A stretch of 64,000 nt of DNA from an uncultured beta proteobacterium (GCA_903909815.1 CAIVXG010000085.1:30324-94323), one strand, 5' to 3'; shown: positions 48,689 to 59,758, counted from the stretch's first letter. The notes: generated from the sequence alone by a model not told the origin. A program made the numbers and translations.

Positions 48689-50424
48689 TTCGCCTGCAGT
48701 CGCTTGATGGTTTCGTCCAGAGTTTCATTCTGGGGATTGAGCAGCAATCCCTCTTTCCAGAAAGTGATGGCGCGCTCCTTTTGTCCCAGGCTCCAGAGCA
48801 CTTCGCCCAGATGAGCGGCAATCTCTGCATCGGGGCGGGCCCGATAGGCGGTCTCCAGGATGCGTGCGGCTTCGCTCATGTTTCCCATGCGAAACTCGAC
48901 CCAGCCCAGACTGTCTGAGATGAAGGGGTCGCCCGGCGCGAGTTCCAGAGCTTTTTGGATCAATACCTTGGCTTCATGCAAGCGTTCGTTGCGGTCCGCC
49001 AGCGAGTAGCCCAGCGCGTTATAGGCATGCTGGTAGTTGGGTTTGGCGGCGATGACTGCGCGCAACAGGCGTTCCATCTCGCCCATAGCGCCGAGCTTTT
49101 CCGCAAGCATCGCTTCTTCGTACAGGACCTCGGAGTCGGCAACCGCTTCGCTTGCCGCGCCGCGCAACAGGTCGTAGGCAATTTGATATTGCTTGGCGTC
49201 GCGCAGCAACTGCGCCTCGGTCAGCAGCTTATTGCGGACTTCATCCTGATCGCGTGCGGGCAGGGTTTGAATCAACCTGCGTGCTTCGTCAAGCTTTCCC
49301 TGGCGCGCCAGAATGGCGGCCAGCCGAGTTTGCGCGCCTGCAATTTCCTGCGTGTTCTTTATGTGGGCGAGCCAGGACTGGGCTGCGGCATCGTCCTTGT
49401 GTTGCACCGCAATGTCCGCCAAATAGAGGTAGGCCTGGGTCGCGCCAAGTTCGCGCTCCTCGCTGGCTAGCGTCTGCGGCTTGCCTTGCAGCAAAGTCAA
49501 GTAACGCTGCAGCGAGGTCTGTGCCTGGTCGTATTGCTGGTTTTGCAGTTGTACCGCACCCTGTATCAGCCAGGCGGCCTCGTATTCAGGCTGCTGCTCG
49601 ATCACCGTGTGTAACTGCGCGGCCGCGTCTGCGTAGCGCTGCGCTTGCATCAGCCAGCGCGCATAGGCCATGCGCATGCCGGGGTTGGGCTGAGCCTGCA
49701 ATTGCTGGAGCATCAAGGGTTCACCCGATGCCAAGTTTTGCGACATCAACTCCAGAGCTAGCAAGGGCGCAGCTTCCACGGGCCGGCCCAAATCCAGGAC
49801 ACGCCTGGCCGCCACTTCGGCCCCGGAAATATCGCCAGCGTTCAGTCGCATGCGACCGATCGATATCCAAGCAGCGCTGACCGTTTCGGGACTCTTCAAG
49901 TCGCGCTGGAGCGCCTGTTCCACAACTGCTGCCGCCGCCTTCTTGTCGGCCGCGCGCAGGAATTGGCGCGTGATCGTGCTCAGAGCCAGTTCTCGTTGCC
50001 CGGATGGAGCTCCCGCCAATTCGCTCTTGAGGGGCTCCAGGGTTTGCGCAATCCGGTTTAGGCCGATCAAGATTTGCAGCACAAAGCGGTTCGCCTGCAG
50101 CGACTCGGGTTGCGCATCTTTCCACGCGCGTGCTGCCTGCAAGGCCGCTTCGCCGGCCCGGGATTGCAGCGCAACTTCTACGGCACGCAGATAAAGTTGC
50201 GCATCATTGGTCTTGCTTGCAGCATCCAGCAATAGCGCGTATGCGCCGGCTGGTTCGCCTTCGTTCAGATCGATTTCCGCCAGCAGCAATTGATACAGCA
50301 GGGTATCGTCCATGGCTGACGCTGCCGTAGGTGTCGCATCGGCCTGGCTGTGCGCTGGCTGCGAGGGTGCCGCCAAGGCAAGGGCAACGAGGGGCAAAAG
50401 GGCCAAACGGTGTAAGCGCAACAT
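48682..50424 (-). CDS. TPR-repeat periplasmic protein
   Basis: 580-residue protein made largely of tetratricopeptide repeats after a signal peptide (RLALLPLVALALAAPSQPAHS). Typical repeats read HAYNALGYSLADRNERLHEA, PFISDSLGWVEFRMGNMSEA and AAHLGEVLWSLGQKERA. TPRs act as protein-binding scaffolds; the partner is unknown. The gene sits directly upstream of lolB in the same transcript, a constant position in betaproteobacteria that suggests an envelope role. ATG 50424 was chosen over 50451. It is divergent from mutM by 40 bases. Confidence 0.9.
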   Translation of the reverse strand: MLRLHRLALLPLVALALAAPSQPAHSQADATPTAASAMDDTLLYQLLLAEIDLNEGEPAGAYALLLDAASKTNDAQLYLRAVEVALQSRAGEAALQAARAWKDAQPESLQANRFVLQILIGLNRIAQTLEPLKSELAGAPSGQRELALSTITRQFLRAADKKAAAAVVEQALQRDLKSPETVSAAWISIGRMRLNAGDISGAEVAARRVLDLGRPVEAAPLLALELMSQNLASGEPLMLQQLQAQPNPGMRMAYARWLMQAQRYADAAAQLHTVIEQQPEYEAAWLIQGAVQLQNQQYDQAQTSLQRYLTLLQGKPQTLASEERELGATQAYLYLADIAVQHKDDAAAQSWLAHIKNTQEIAGAQTRLAAILARQGKLDEARRLIQTLPARDQDEVRNKLLTEAQLLRDAKQYQIAYDLLRGAASEAVADSEVLYEEAMLAEKLGAMGEMERLLRAVIAAKPNYQHAYNALGYSLADRNERLHEAKVLIQKALELAPGDPFISDSLGWVEFRMGNMSEAARILETAYRARPDAEIAAHLGEVLWSLGQKERAITFWKEGLLLNPQNETLDETIKRLQAKW

Positions 50425-50464
50425 CAGGCCATAATAATCCACAGTCGTCATCCACTTTTATTCC

Positions 50465-51280
50465 ATGCCTGAATTGCCAGAGGTTGAAGTCACACGCCTG
50501 AGCTTTGCGAATAACATCGCGGGGGCTGTGGTTGAATCGGTGCGCGTGGGCAAGACATTGCGCTGGCCGTTGGGCGTGGCGCCCATGCATTTGGTGGGCC
50601 AGCATGTGGCCGCAGTGAGGCGTCGTGGCAAATATCTGCTGCTGGACCTGGACCAGGGGCTGCTGCTGATACATCTGGGTATGTCCGGCAGTCTGAGTTT
50701 TTTTCGCCAAAATTCCACACCCGGGCCGCATGACCACTTTGACTTGCAGACCTCCAGTGGGCTGCTCAGGCTCAACGATCCACGACGCTTCGGCGCCGTC
50801 GTGTATGCGCCCAGCGAGGACTCGTCCCAGGCGCAAAAGCTGCTGGGAAAGCTTGGCCTTGAGCCACTGTCCAGCGAATTCGCCGTGGATCTGTTCTATG
50901 CCGGGCTCAAGCGCAGAAGTTCGACCATCAAGCAGGTTTTGCTGGGGGGTCAGGTGGTGGTGGGTGTGGGCAATATCTATGCCTGCGAGACGCTCTTTCT
51001 GGCGGGCATTCGCCCTACACGCGTGGCCAGTCGGATCACGAAGCAGCAGGCCGGCCGATTGCACGCGGCGATCCGTGATGTGCTGACCCGCGCCGTGCAA
51101 AAAGGGGGGAGCACGTTGCGTGACTTCTCCAACGCCAAGGGGGAAAGCGGCTACTTCCAGCTGGAGGCGATGGTCTATGGGCGCGAGGGCTTGGCGTGCA
51201 AGGTTTGCGACCACCCAGTGCGACTGCTGCGCCAGGGACAGCGCTCGACGTACTGGTGCGCCCACTGCCAAAAAGCCTGA
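50465..51280 (+). CDS. mutM: Formamidopyrimidine-DNA glycosylase
   Basis: Excises 8-oxoguanine and formamidopyrimidines and nicks the site. The 271 residues start [11 protein letters not shown] (catalytic Pro after Met removal and Glu), with the conserved Lys in [31 protein letters not shown], and a C-terminal zinc finger [11 protein letters not shown]...YWCAHCQ. It is followed 45 bases on by a dynamin-like GTPase gene and then mutY, which handles A opposite 8-oxoguanine. Confidence 0.98.
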   Translation: MPELPEVEVTRLSFANNIAGAVVESVRVGKTLRWPLGVAPMHLVGQHVAAVRRRGKYLLLDLDQGLLLIHLGMSGSLSFFRQNSTPGPHDHFDLQTSSGLLRLNDPRRFGAVVYAPSEDSSQAQKLLGKLGLEPLSSEFAVDLFYAGLKRRSSTIKQVLLGGQVVVGVGNIYACETLFLAGIRPTRVASRITKQQAGRLHAAIRDVLTRAVQKGGSTLRDFSNAKGESGYFQLEAMVYGREGLACKVCDHPVRLLRQGQRSTYWCAHCQKA

Positions 51281-51325
51281 TCCTGATCGGGCCGATGTTA
51301 TATTGAGCTGAATATCGAGGGCGCA

Positions 51326-53287
51326 TTGAGTACTTCCTTTAACCAGCAATTCGAACAACACGGTGCGTGGCGGCGTGAGTTCGCTTTGCGTCTGAAGTTG
51401 TTGTCGGACTGGATGGACGCGCACGAGTTGATGGACGCGGCAGTGCAGGAGCGGATGCAGCATCTAGAGGAGAAGGTGCGCTCCGATAAGGTCATGGTGG
51501 CCTTTGTTGCGGAGTTTTCACGGGGGAAGTCGGAACTCATCAATGCCATATTTTTCGCCCAGTATGGCCGGCGCATCATGCCAGCCAGTGCGGGGCGCAC
51601 CACGATGTGTCCGACGGAGTTGGGGTATGACCCGCAAATTTTGCCGTGTTTGCGCTTGTTGCCTATCCAGACCCGGTTACAGCCGCAAGCGTTGATGGAG
51701 TGGCGCATGGCGCCCGAAAAGTGGACGCACGTGGACCTGGATGTGAACAATCCGGCGCAACTGGCCAAAGCGATGGAGAAAGTGGCTGAGGTGATCCGTG
51801 TCACCCTGGATGAAGCTCGCGCGCTGGGGTTTTGGCACGATGATGCGCCGGAGGACAATCCGCCCCTGGATGCAGAAGGATTGGTTGAAGTGCCCCGATG
51901 GCGGCATGCGCTCATCAATTTCGCCCATCCCCTGCTCAAGCAAGGCCTGGTGATACTGGATACGCCGGGCCTGAACGCGATTGGTGCCGAACCGGAGTTG
52001 ACCGTCAATCTGATTCCGCAGGCACATGCCGTGGTCTTCATCTTGGGCGCGGATACCGGCGTGACCAAGTCCGATCTGGCGATCTGGCGTGAGCATCTGA
52101 TCACCGAAGAGGAAGGAGTCTCCTCGCGGCTGGTGGTGCTCAACAAGATAGATACGCTGTGGGATGTACTGAGTACGCCCGAGCAGGTGCAAGCCCAGAT
52201 TGATCGCCAGCGTGTCTCGTCAGCGCAAATTTTGGGGCTGCCGCTGCAGCAAGTGCTGCCGATTTCGGCGCAACGTGGGTTGGTGGCCAAAGTGACCAGG
52301 GATGACGCGCTATTGCGTGCCAGCTGTCTTCCCGCCCTGGAAGAAGCCTTGGCCCAGGGTGTGCTAGGGCAGCGGCAAAAGATTTTGCGGTCTGCCGTGG
52401 CGGTTGGCATTGCCGACCTGCGCATAGAGGCTGGGCGGGTGGTGCAGATGCGCCGCAACGATCTGGCAGAGCAGATGCAGGAACTCAAGAGTTTGCGCGG
52501 AAAGAATACCGGCGTCATTCAGCGCATGCGCAGCCGCATAGATCAGGAACTCAAGGAGTTTGGCCAGAGCAGCGGGCGCATCCATGCTGTGCGCTCCGTT
52601 CATATGAAGCTGTTGCGCGACGCCTTCGCTATTTTGGGCGTCGCGGCACTTAAGGCCGAAATGAAGACCTTGACCTTGGCCTTGCGCCAGCCCGGCATCA
52701 AGTTGGGACTGCAGAAAACCTACGGCGAAACCTTTACTCGGCTGGCGGACGCAATGCGCTTGGTTCAAAGCATCGTGGCTGAAATGCAGTCCATGCTGGG
52801 CGCCACCTTTCGCCAGTTGAATGCCGACTATGGATTTTCCCTGCAGGTGCCGCCCGAGCCGGGTCTGGCCCATTACCAAGTCGGTCTTGAGCAGGTGCAG
52901 CGCAATCACCAGAAATATTTGGGCGTGAACAATGTGTTGCGGCTGGCGCAGGCCGACTTTACTGAGCGCCTGGTTCGTGCACTTGGCTCCAGGGTGCGAG
53001 TGCGCTACGAGTCGGCACTGAGCGATGTCGAACTGTGGAGCAAGTCGGCGGCGGCACAATTGGATGCGCAATTGCGTGAGCGGCGCAAGTCCTTTGATCG
53101 GCGCATCGTCGCGATTGAGCGCATACAGCAGGCGGCGGGTGGGCTGGACGAGCGTATCCAGGAAATTGAATCCAGCGAACGCGATCTGCTGCGCATCGAA
53201 GCCAAGCTGGGAGAGCTCACACAGTATGTGATGCACCCGCCGCTGGCAGATGGCTCGACGGTGCAAATTGCGCGCGATCTCGCATGA
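51326..53287 (+). CDS. Dynamin-like GTPase family protein
   Basis: 653-residue large GTPase. P-loop FVAEFSRGKSELINAIFF lies near residues 60-77, G3 LVILDTPGLNAIG near 210 and G4 LVVLNKIDTLWD near 270. Long helical, coiled-coil-like regions follow. The first P-loop Gly is replaced (AEFSRGKSE instead of GEFSRGKST), and the residue after the GKS is Glu instead of the usual Thr. Bacterial dynamins shape or repair membranes. TTG 51326 has GAGG upstream, and the stop overlaps mutY by four bases, so the gene is coupled to mutY. Confidence 0.88.
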   Translation: MSTSFNQQFEQHGAWRREFALRLKLLSDWMDAHELMDAAVQERMQHLEEKVRSDKVMVAFVAEFSRGKSELINAIFFAQYGRRIMPASAGRTTMCPTELGYDPQILPCLRLLPIQTRLQPQALMEWRMAPEKWTHVDLDVNNPAQLAKAMEKVAEVIRVTLDEARALGFWHDDAPEDNPPLDAEGLVEVPRWRHALINFAHPLLKQGLVILDTPGLNAIGAEPELTVNLIPQAHAVVFILGADTGVTKSDLAIWREHLITEEEGVSSRLVVLNKIDTLWDVLSTPEQVQAQIDRQRVSSAQILGLPLQQVLPISAQRGLVAKVTRDDALLRASCLPALEEALAQGVLGQRQKILRSAVAVGIADLRIEAGRVVQMRRNDLAEQMQELKSLRGKNTGVIQRMRSRIDQELKEFGQSSGRIHAVRSVHMKLLRDAFAILGVAALKAEMKTLTLALRQPGIKLGLQKTYGETFTRLADAMRLVQSIVAEMQSMLGATFRQLNADYGFSLQVPPEPGLAHYQVGLEQVQRNHQKYLGVNNVLRLAQADFTERLVRALGSRVRVRYESALSDVELWSKSAAAQLDAQLRERRKSFDRRIVAIERIQQAAGGLDERIQEIESSERDLLRIEAKLGELTQYVMHPPLADGSTVQIARDLA

Positions 53288-54330
53288 GGCTGGCGGGCGC
53301 GGATTTTTCAGAACGGATCGTGCGGTGGCAGAGGGCCTCGGGCCGCCACGATCTGCCGTGGCAAAAGACGCGCGATCCCTATCGCGTCTGGCTCTCGGAA
53401 ATCATGCTGCAGCAGACGCAGGTTGCGACAGTGATGTCCTATTACGAGCTTTTTCTGGAGCGCTTTCCCGATGTACACGCGTTGGCCCATGCCGGGCTGG
53501 ACGATGTACTGTCGATGTGGAGTGGCTTGGGCTACTACAGTCGTGCCCGTAACTTGCATCGGTGCGCGCAACAGGTGGTATTGCAGCACCGAGGTGAATT
53601 TCCCAGGAGCGCACAAGCATTGCAGGAGTTGCCAGGAATCGGCCGCTCCACTGCGGCGGCGATTGCTGCGTTTTGCCACGGCGAACGCGTGGCTATCCTG
53701 GACGGCAACGTGCGCCGGGTGCTGGCGCGGGTGCTGGGATTCGAAGCCGACCTGGCATTGGCAGCAAACGAGCGGACGTTATGGGAGCACGCACAAGAGT
53801 TGCTGCCGCAAACGAATCTTGTGGAATGTATGCCACGCTACACCCAGGGATTGATGGATCTGGGTGCAAATCTTTGTTCCCGCATGCAGCCGGCTTGCGG
53901 CATGTGCCCGGTGCAGGAACTCTGCAAGGCGCACGGCTGCGCCGAGCAGCAAAAGTATCCCGTGCGCACGCGCAAGCTCAAACGTACGGCCCAATCCATA
54001 TGGCTGCTATGGGTGCATGACGACGAAGGAGCGGCCTGGCTGGCGCGGCGTCCAGAGCGCGGAGTTTGGGCCAGTTTGCATTGCCTTCCAGCATTTGATA
54101 GCGAGGCTTTGTTGCTGGCGGCCATGCCTGATGGCCACATTGGCAAGGGCGCGGCCCTGCCAGTGGTGCGCCATGTGCTGACGCACAAGGACCTGTTTCT
54201 GCATCCGGTGCGCATGGCTTTGTCAAAGCGCGAAGTCTTGGCGATGGAGGGCTCGTGGTTTGATGCCGCGCATTGGCCGGTACTCGGTTTGCCTGCGCCC
54301 ATCAGGACACTGCTTGGCGGTTTGACTTAA
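53284..54330 (+). CDS. mutY: A/G-specific adenine glycosylase
   Basis: Removes adenine opposite 8-oxoguanine. The 348 residues show [32 protein letters not shown], the helix-hairpin-helix [15 protein letters not shown], the catalytic Asp in [15 protein letters not shown], the 4Fe-4S ligands [17 protein letters not shown], and a C-terminal NUDIX-like 8-oxoG sensor domain. The ATG overlaps the preceding GTPase stop. It is convergent with rapZ, the stop codons overlapping in TTAA. Confidence 0.97.
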   Translation: MRLAGADFSERIVRWQRASGRHDLPWQKTRDPYRVWLSEIMLQQTQVATVMSYYELFLERFPDVHALAHAGLDDVLSMWSGLGYYSRARNLHRCAQQVVLQHRGEFPRSAQALQELPGIGRSTAAAIAAFCHGERVAILDGNVRRVLARVLGFEADLALAANERTLWEHAQELLPQTNLVECMPRYTQGLMDLGANLCSRMQPACGMCPVQELCKAHGCAEQQKYPVRTRKLKRTAQSIWLLWVHDDEGAAWLARRPERGVWASLHCLPAFDSEALLLAAMPDGHIGKGAALPVVRHVLTHKDLFLHPVRMALSKREVLAMEGSWFDAAHWPVLGLPAPIRTLLGGLT

Positions 54331-55190
54331 CGGTCGTCGAGTTCGCGGTGACGCGTGAGCGAGGTCCAGCGCGAGGCAAATGTCAGCCCAAGCTGTTCCA
54401 CGAGGTAGACGGAGCGGTGTTGCCCCCCGGTGCAGCCTATGCCGACCGTGACGTAGCTGCGGTGGTCGCGCGCGAGGGCGTCAAGCCAATGGTCCAGGAA
54501 CTGCTCGATGTGTTGCAGCATTTGAGCGACCTCGTCCTGTTGCTGCAGGAACAGTGCCACCGCTTCGTCGCGACCTGTCAGAGAGCGCAGTTCCGGCTCG
54601 TAATGCGGATTTGGCAGCATGCGCACGTCGAATACAAAGTCTGCGTCTGTCGGAATGCCACGCTTAAAAGCAAAGGACTCGAACACCAGGGTCATCTGAC
54701 TTCTGGGTGCGCTGATCAGCGTCTTGACGTAGCCCTGAAGTTGCGACGCGCGAATGATGCTGGTGTCAATTACGTGCGCATGCTCGCGTATGTCCGATAG
54801 CAGCTCGCGCTCCCATTCGATCGCGTCAATCAAAGCCCTGCGCTGATCCGGCACGTCGGGTCGTGACAGCGGATGCAGGCGCCGCGATTCGGAGTAACGC
54901 CGTACCAGCGTGTCCGTGCTGGCGTCCAGGAACAGCGGCTTGACTCGCAGGCCCTGGGCCCGTAGCTCGCTGAGCTGTGCGGGCACCAGCGGCAAAGAGG
55001 TGGCGCTACGCACGTCCATGGCGATCGCCACCCGAGTGGCCTCGTGGCTGAGTTCGAGTTCCACAAAGGCCCGGAGCAATTCAGGTGGCAGGTTGTCGAC
55101 GCAGTAGTAGCCCGCGTCTTCCAGTGCGTGCAAGGCCACGGACTTGCCCGATCCAGACATGCCGGTGATGAGAACGATATCCAGCTTCAA
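54327..55190 (-). CDS. rapZ: RNase adapter protein RapZ
   Basis: Nucleotide-binding adapter that in enterobacteria directs RNase E to the GlmZ small RNA. The 287 residues have Walker [33 protein letters not shown] and the C-terminal block [19 protein letters not shown]. The start is TTG 55190, overlapping the recN stop (TTGA). In betaproteobacteria its RNA target is unclear. Confidence 0.95.
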   Translation of the reverse strand: MKLDIVLITGMSGSGKSVALHALEDAGYYCVDNLPPELLRAFVELELSHEATRVAIAMDVRSATSLPLVPAQLSELRAQGLRVKPLFLDASTDTLVRRYSESRRLHPLSRPDVPDQRRALIDAIEWERELLSDIREHAHVIDTSIIRASQLQGYVKTLISAPRSQMTLVFESFAFKRGIPTDADFVFDVRMLPNPHYEPELRSLTGRDEAVALFLQQQDEVAQMLQHIEQFLDHWLDALARDHRSYVTVGIGCTGGQHRSVYLVEQLGLTFASRWTSLTRHRELDDR

Positions 55191-56836
55191 AGCGTTTGCT
55201 CCAACATTTCCTGGGCGTGCGCCACGCTTGCCTGCGACATCTGATCGCCACCCAGCATACGCGCGATTTCGCTCACCCGCATTGCGTTTGCCACCGCGCT
55301 GACGGTGCTGACGGTGGCCTCGTTCAAGCGCTGTTTGGCCACCACCAGATGTTGGTCGCCGCAGGCCGCAACCTGCGCCAGATGCGTCACCGCCAGCACC
55401 TGCCGGTCGCGTCCGAGTTGGCGCATCAGGCGGCCTACCGTCTGCGCCACGGCACCGCCAACGCCAGCGTCAACCTCGTCGAAGACCAGGGTCTGAGCCG
55501 AGCCCAGTTGGCTGGTGGTGACTGCGATCGCCAAGGCAATGCGCGACAGTTCGCCGCCGGAAGCCACTTTGCCCACGGGTCGTGGAGTCGCTCCCGCGTG
55601 TCCCGAAACTAGGAAGCTGACCTCTTCGAGTCCACTGGATATTGGCTGCGATAGCGCTTGCAGTTGCACTTCAAAGCGTCCGCCCTGCATGCCCAAGCCC
55701 TGCATTGCGCCGGTGATGGCGCTGGCAAGTTTGGGTGCGGCTTGGGTGCGCGCCAGAGTCAGCTTGCGGGCTTCAACCAGGTAGGAGTTTTCCGCTGCGG
55801 CTTGTGTTTGCTCCAACGTTGCCAGGTCGGCACAGGCGTTTAGGCGCGACAGTTCCTCGCGCCAATGTTGCAGCAGTTGTACCAGTTCTTCTGGCGCACG
55901 CTTGTAGCGCCTGGCCAGCGATACCCACAAGGACATGCGCGCGTCCAGCTGAGACAAGCCATCGGGGTCCAGGTCGTCGCGACGCTCGTAGCCGCGCAGC
56001 GAATGCACGGCATCCTGGGCCTGAGCCAGCAGGGACGCCATCAATTCGCTCAACGGCTGGAACTCGGGTTCAAGGTGTTCTGCGCCGTGCAAGGATTCAT
56101 AGGCGCGCGCCAGGCGCGACACAGCGCCCAGATCTTCCTCGTCCAGCGCCGCCAATGTATCGCGCGCCGCATCTAGCAAGGTCTGGGCATGGGAGAGCCG
56201 GGTGTGCGCTGCGCTGAGTTCCTCCCACTCGTGTTCTGCAGGGGCGAGCTTTTCCAACTCGCTGATCTGCCAATCCAGGCGATCGCGTTCGGACTGAAGT
56301 GAGTCCTGTGCCGCACGCGCTTGTGCCAGCGCCGATTGGGCCTGGCGCCATTGTTCCCAAAGGAGTTTCAAACGGTCGGTGTTGCTGCCGGCGTAGGCGT
56401 CAAGCAGACCACGTACGGCGTCGGGGCGAGTGAGGCTTTGCCATGCGTGCTGGCCGTGAATATCCACCAATTGGTCGCCCAATTCACGCAACTGCGCGGC
56501 CGTGGCGGGACTGCCATTGATCCAGGCGCGACTCTTGCCTTGCGTATCGACGATGCGGCGCAGCAGCAGTGACTCTGCCACTTCGAACCCGGCCTCTTCC
56601 AACCAGCGGCAAATCGATGTTGTGGTGTCGAACTCGATGCTGACCTCGGTGCGCGAAGCTCCTTCGCGTATCAGTCCGATATCGGAGCGTGCACCCAGGG
56701 CCAGTTGCAGCGCATCGATCAGGATCGACTTTCCGGCGCCTGTTTCGCCGGTGAGCACAGTGAAGCCGGCGTCAAGCTCGAGTTCGAGCAGGGTGACGAT
56801 GACGAAGTCGCGTAGCGTGATGCGTTTCAGACTCAC
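55187..56836 (-). CDS. recN: DNA repair protein RecN
   Basis: SMC-like ATPase for double-strand break repair. The 549 residues begin [20 protein letters not shown] with the Walker [22 protein letters not shown] coiled-coil middle is followed by the signature region [17 protein letters not shown] and Walker [14 protein letters not shown]. It lies two bases downstream of nadK, the usual pair. No SOS box was seen before nadK. Confidence 0.97.
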   Translation of the reverse strand: MSLKRITLRDFVIVTLLELELDAGFTVLTGETGAGKSILIDALQLALGARSDIGLIREGASRTEVSIEFDTTTSICRWLEEAGFEVAESLLLRRIVDTQGKSRAWINGSPATAAQLRELGDQLVDIHGQHAWQSLTRPDAVRGLLDAYAGSNTDRLKLLWEQWRQAQSALAQARAAQDSLQSERDRLDWQISELEKLAPAEHEWEELSAAHTRLSHAQTLLDAARDTLAALDEEDLGAVSRLARAYESLHGAEHLEPEFQPLSELMASLLAQAQDAVHSLRGYERRDDLDPDGLSQLDARMSLWVSLARRYKRAPEELVQLLQHWREELSRLNACADLATLEQTQAAAENSYLVEARKLTLARTQAAPKLASAITGAMQGLGMQGGRFEVQLQALSQPISSGLEEVSFLVSGHAGATPRPVGKVASGGELSRIALAIAVTTSQLGSAQTLVFDEVDAGVGGAVAQTVGRLMRQLGRDRQVLAVTHLAQVAACGDQHLVVAKQRLNEATVSTVSAVANAMRVSEIARMLGGDQMSQASVAHAQEMLEQTL

Positions 56837-56838
56837 GG

Positions 56839-57744
56839 TCAGGCCACTCCCTCGTTCCAGTGCAGCTTGTTGCGCAAGGTGTCGAAATAGCTCCAGCCCC
56901 GGGGATGAAGAAATCGAACCTGGTGCTCTGATCTGCGCACAGTGATGCGGTCACCGCGCACTAGCGAGGCCAGGGACTGCATATCGAAATTGGCACTGGC
57001 GTCGCGCCCGGCCACGATCTCGATGGCTACCTCGGACTGGTCGGCAAGCACGATGGAGCGATTGGAGAGAGTGTGCGGCGCAATCGGCACCAGCACCCAT
57101 CCAGGGATGGAGGGGTGCAGCAGCGGCCCACCCGCAGACAGCGCATAGGCGGTGCATCCGGTAGGAGTGGCAATGATGAGTCCGTCCACACGTTGGTTTG
57201 CCACAAAACGACCATTGACCTCGACTCGCAGCTCCAGCATGCCCGAAGTGCCGCCGCGGTTCACGACCACATCGTTCAGGGCCAGCGCGTCAAACACGCA
57301 TTGTCCGTCCCTCATGACCTTGGCGTGCATCAGGCTTCGGTGGTCTTCTTCGTAGTCGCCGCGCAACATGGGCGTGAGCGTGGCCTCAAAGCTGTCCAGC
57401 GGAATGTCTGTCATGAAGCCCAGGCGGCCGTGGTTGATGCCAATCAGAGGCACACCATAGCGCGCCAACTGGCGCCCGATCCCCAGCATCGTTCCGTCAC
57501 CGCCGACCACCAGACCCAGATCGCATTGCGCCCCGATGGCGGCCACATCCAGCACAGGGTATTCGCCAATGCCGCTGTGGCAGGCGGTCTCACCCTCAAG
57601 CGCCACCTCGCAGCCCTGCGTGCTCAAGAAACGTGAAATCTTCAACAAGGTGTCGCGCAGTGCATCCGTCAAGGGGGACGCGCCTCCGGTGAGAGACGCC
57701 TGATATTTGCCGATCAAGGCAACGTGACGGAATTTCGATTTCAT
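56839..57744 (-). CDS. nadK: NAD kinase
   Basis: Phosphorylates NAD to NADP. The 301 residues contain [20 protein letters not shown] (the GGDGT motif), [37 protein letters not shown] and the C-terminal region [19 protein letters not shown] 57744 ([15 protein letters not shown]) was chosen. It is divergent from hrcA with 28 bases between, so the two promoters must overlap the coding ends. Confidence 0.96.
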   Translation of the reverse strand: MKSKFRHVALIGKYQASLTGGASPLTDALRDTLLKISRFLSTQGCEVALEGETACHSGIGEYPVLDVAAIGAQCDLGLVVGGDGTMLGIGRQLARYGVPLIGINHGRLGFMTDIPLDSFEATLTPMLRGDYEEDHRSLMHAKVMRDGQCVFDALALNDVVVNRGGTSGMLELRVEVNGRFVANQRVDGLIIATPTGCTAYALSAGGPLLHPSIPGWVLVPIAPHTLSNRSIVLADQSEVAIEIVAGRDASANFDMQSLASLVRGDRITVRRSEHQVRFLHPRGWSYFDTLRNKLHWNEGVA

Positions 57745-57772
57745 CGGCAAATTACATCATTAAAATGGCTCG

Positions 57773-58777
57773 ATGCTCGATGACCGTGCCAAGTTGTTGC
57801 TCAAAGCGCTTGTGGAGCGCTACATTGCCGACGGGCAGCCCGTCGGTTCTCGCACGCTTTCCCGCGCTTCGGGTCTTGATTTATCCGCCGCCACCATCCG
57901 CAACGTGATGGCAGACTTGGAGGACCTGGGGCTCATCGCCAGTCCCCATACCTCGGCCGGGCGCATTCCCACAGCACGCGGCTACCGCCTGTTTGTGGAC
58001 ACCATGCTGACCGCGAACCGCGAGCAACTGTCGGCACCCAGCCTGGCGCGCGAGCAACCACAAAAGGTCATTGCCAGCGCAGCGCAGTTGCTGTCCAATC
58101 TTTCGCAGTTTGTCGGCGTGGTGATGGCGCCGCGGCGCACATCGGTGTTTCGTCACATCGAGTTCCTGCGACTGTCGCAGCAGCGCATCCTGGTGATCAT
58201 CGTTTCACCCGAAGGGGACGTGCAAAATCGTGTCATCTTCACCGAAGCCGATTACACCCAGTCGCAGTTGGTGGAGGCAGCCAATTTCCTGAACGCGCAC
58301 TATTCGGGGCTGGCGATTGAACAGGTGCGCGAGCGCCTGAAACATGAGGTTGAGACCCTGCGTGGCGAAATCGCAGCCCTGATGCAGGCCGCGGTTCAGG
58401 TCGGAAGCGACGTCCTCACCGAAGCGCAGGACGATGTGGTGATTTCCGGTGAACGCAACTTGTTGTCTGTCAGCGACTTTGCCGGAGACATGAGCCATCT
58501 GCGTCACGCCTTTGACCTGTTTGAGCAAAAAACCCAGCTGATGCGCTTGTTGGATGTCTCCAGCCGCGCCGAGGGCATACGCATCTACATCGGTGGCGAG
58601 AGCCACACCGTGCCCTTCGAGGAACTGTCTGTCGTAAGTGCGCCCTATGAAGTCGATGGGCAAATAGTGGGCACGCTGGGCGTCATCGGGCCCACGCGCA
58701 TGCCCTACGACCGAATGATCCAAATTGTGGATATCACGTCCAGATTGGTCAGCAATGCCCTGAGCCGACCGAAGTAG
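57773..58777 (+). CDS. hrcA: Heat-inducible transcription repressor HrcA
   Basis: Represses chaperone operons by binding CIRCE elements. The 334 residues have the N-terminal winged helix ([20 protein letters not shown] and [20 protein letters not shown]), [20 protein letters not shown], and the C-terminal block [20 protein letters not shown] found no CIRCE-like inverted repeat in the short gap to nadK. tRNA-Met follows 50 bases later. Confidence 0.96.
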   Translation: MLDDRAKLLLKALVERYIADGQPVGSRTLSRASGLDLSAATIRNVMADLEDLGLIASPHTSAGRIPTARGYRLFVDTMLTANREQLSAPSLAREQPQKVIASAAQLLSNLSQFVGVVMAPRRTSVFRHIEFLRLSQQRILVIIVSPEGDVQNRVIFTEADYTQSQLVEAANFLNAHYSGLAIEQVRERLKHEVETLRGEIAALMQAAVQVGSDVLTEAQDDVVISGERNLLSVSDFAGDMSHLRHAFDLFEQKTQLMRLLDVSSRAEGIRIYIGGESHTVPFEELSVVSAPYEVDGQIVGTLGVIGPTRMPYDRMIQIVDITSRLVSNALSRPK

Positions 58778-58828
58778 CCCTCTTACAATGCAGCTTGGCC
58801 AATCCGGTGAAGGCAGGTATTTTTTCAT

Positions 58829-58905
58829 GGGGCGTTAGCTCAGTTGGTTAGAGCAGAGGACTCATAATCCTTTGGTCGAGTGTTCAAGTCACTCACGCCC
58901 TACCA
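58829..58905 (+). tRNA. tRNA-Met (CAT)
   Basis: Full cloverleaf with encoded CCA: acceptor GGGGCGT/ACGCCCT (the first pair is G-T), D-arm GCTCAGTTGGTTAGAGC, anticodon arm GAGGACTCATAATCCTT with anticodon CAT, T-arm GAGTGTTCAAGTCACTC. It has the elongator-type layout; a tRNA-Ile(CAT) reading cannot be excluded by eye. It marks the end of the conserved core genes; island-like restriction genes follow. Confidence 0.95.
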
Positions 58906-59008
58906 TTTATTCATGCGGGTTTCGAGAGGTTTTGGCTTTTTAGGTTCCGCTGTTTTTTTCTGCCAAGGCTCCTTCAAGGCTCCCGGAGACTAAGGTAAAT
59001 TGCGGAAG

Positions 59009-59758
59009 ATGGCCACTTCAAAATCCTCTATTCGTAGTGCCGCAGAGGCGAAGGCCTCTGCGGCCGCAAAATTACCCCCTCCAAAGGCGGAACATGGTTC
59101 GGTTGCCAAGGCGAATAGGCCAAAGCAAGACGGGCCCAGCATGGCTGACGAATCCCTTGAAGGCGCAGTGGCGTTGGAAGACCGCTGGTTTTCCCCCAAG
59201 ACCATTGGCGCGATTTTCGGCCTCGATGAAAAGTGGCTAAGCAGCGTTCGAGAAGGCTTAAAGGGCATCGATGGTCCCCCATTCAAGAAGCTGGGTTCCG
59301 GTCGGTCAGCACCTATCCGCTACAACTACGGCAAATTTAAAGATTGGTTCGACAAGTTCCCGAGCGTAATCAACACGCATGGAAAGCTCGCTGCACGTGC
59401 GGCTTCGGCATTGAGCTTTTTTTCAGAACGCGATGCCCACAAACAGTGGCTGTTTGCTAACGTGAATGGTGAACCGCAAGACATTGTGGTTGCCATCAAC
59501 AGCGGCGCATTCGATGGCGATGACGACCCGTTGACCTATTGGTTGACGTATTGGGAATGGCTTGCCAAAGCTGCCAAGTCTGGGCGTATGGCTTCTGGAA
59601 TCGACAAATTGTTGAGTCAGATAAGCGAGAACGCTATTGCCATCTATGAAGATGACGGCTTAAAAGCTGCGGTACCAAACAACAAGGGCCAAAAGAAAAG
59701 GCAATCTATTGATGACGGGCCGAAAGCTGAGCCGAAAAAGCGGCGAGGCGGTCTGTGA
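59009..59758 (+). CDS. Hypothetical protein upstream of type I restriction genes
   Basis: About 249 residues of unknown family. The N-terminus is Ala/Lys-rich (RSAAEAKASAAAKLPPPKA) and the C-terminus basic (KAEPKKRRGGL), both suggesting nucleic acid contact. The centre (WFSPKTIGAIFGLDEKWLSS, then GKFKDWFDKFP) has an excisionase- or MerR-like feel: a helix pair followed by a Trp/Phe-rich tail. TTG 59000 with AAGG upstream is an alternative start. It lies 70 bases before hsdR on the same strand, so it may be a control or accessory protein of the restriction system. Confidence 0.7.
   Translation: MATSKSSIRSAAEAKASAAAKLPPPKAEHGSVAKANRPKQDGPSMADESLEGAVALEDRWFSPKTIGAIFGLDEKWLSSVREGLKGIDGPPFKKLGSGRSAPIRYNYGKFKDWFDKFPSVINTHGKLAARAASALSFFSERDAHKQWLFANVNGEPQDIVVAINSGAFDGDDDPLTYWLTYWEWLAKAAKSGRMASGIDKLLSQISENAIAIYEDDGLKAAVPNNKGQKKRQSIDDGPKAEPKKRRGGL

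Noticed and set aside
57745-57772. CIRCE operator at hrcA
   Set aside because: The 28-base gap has no TTAGCACTC-type inverted repeat.
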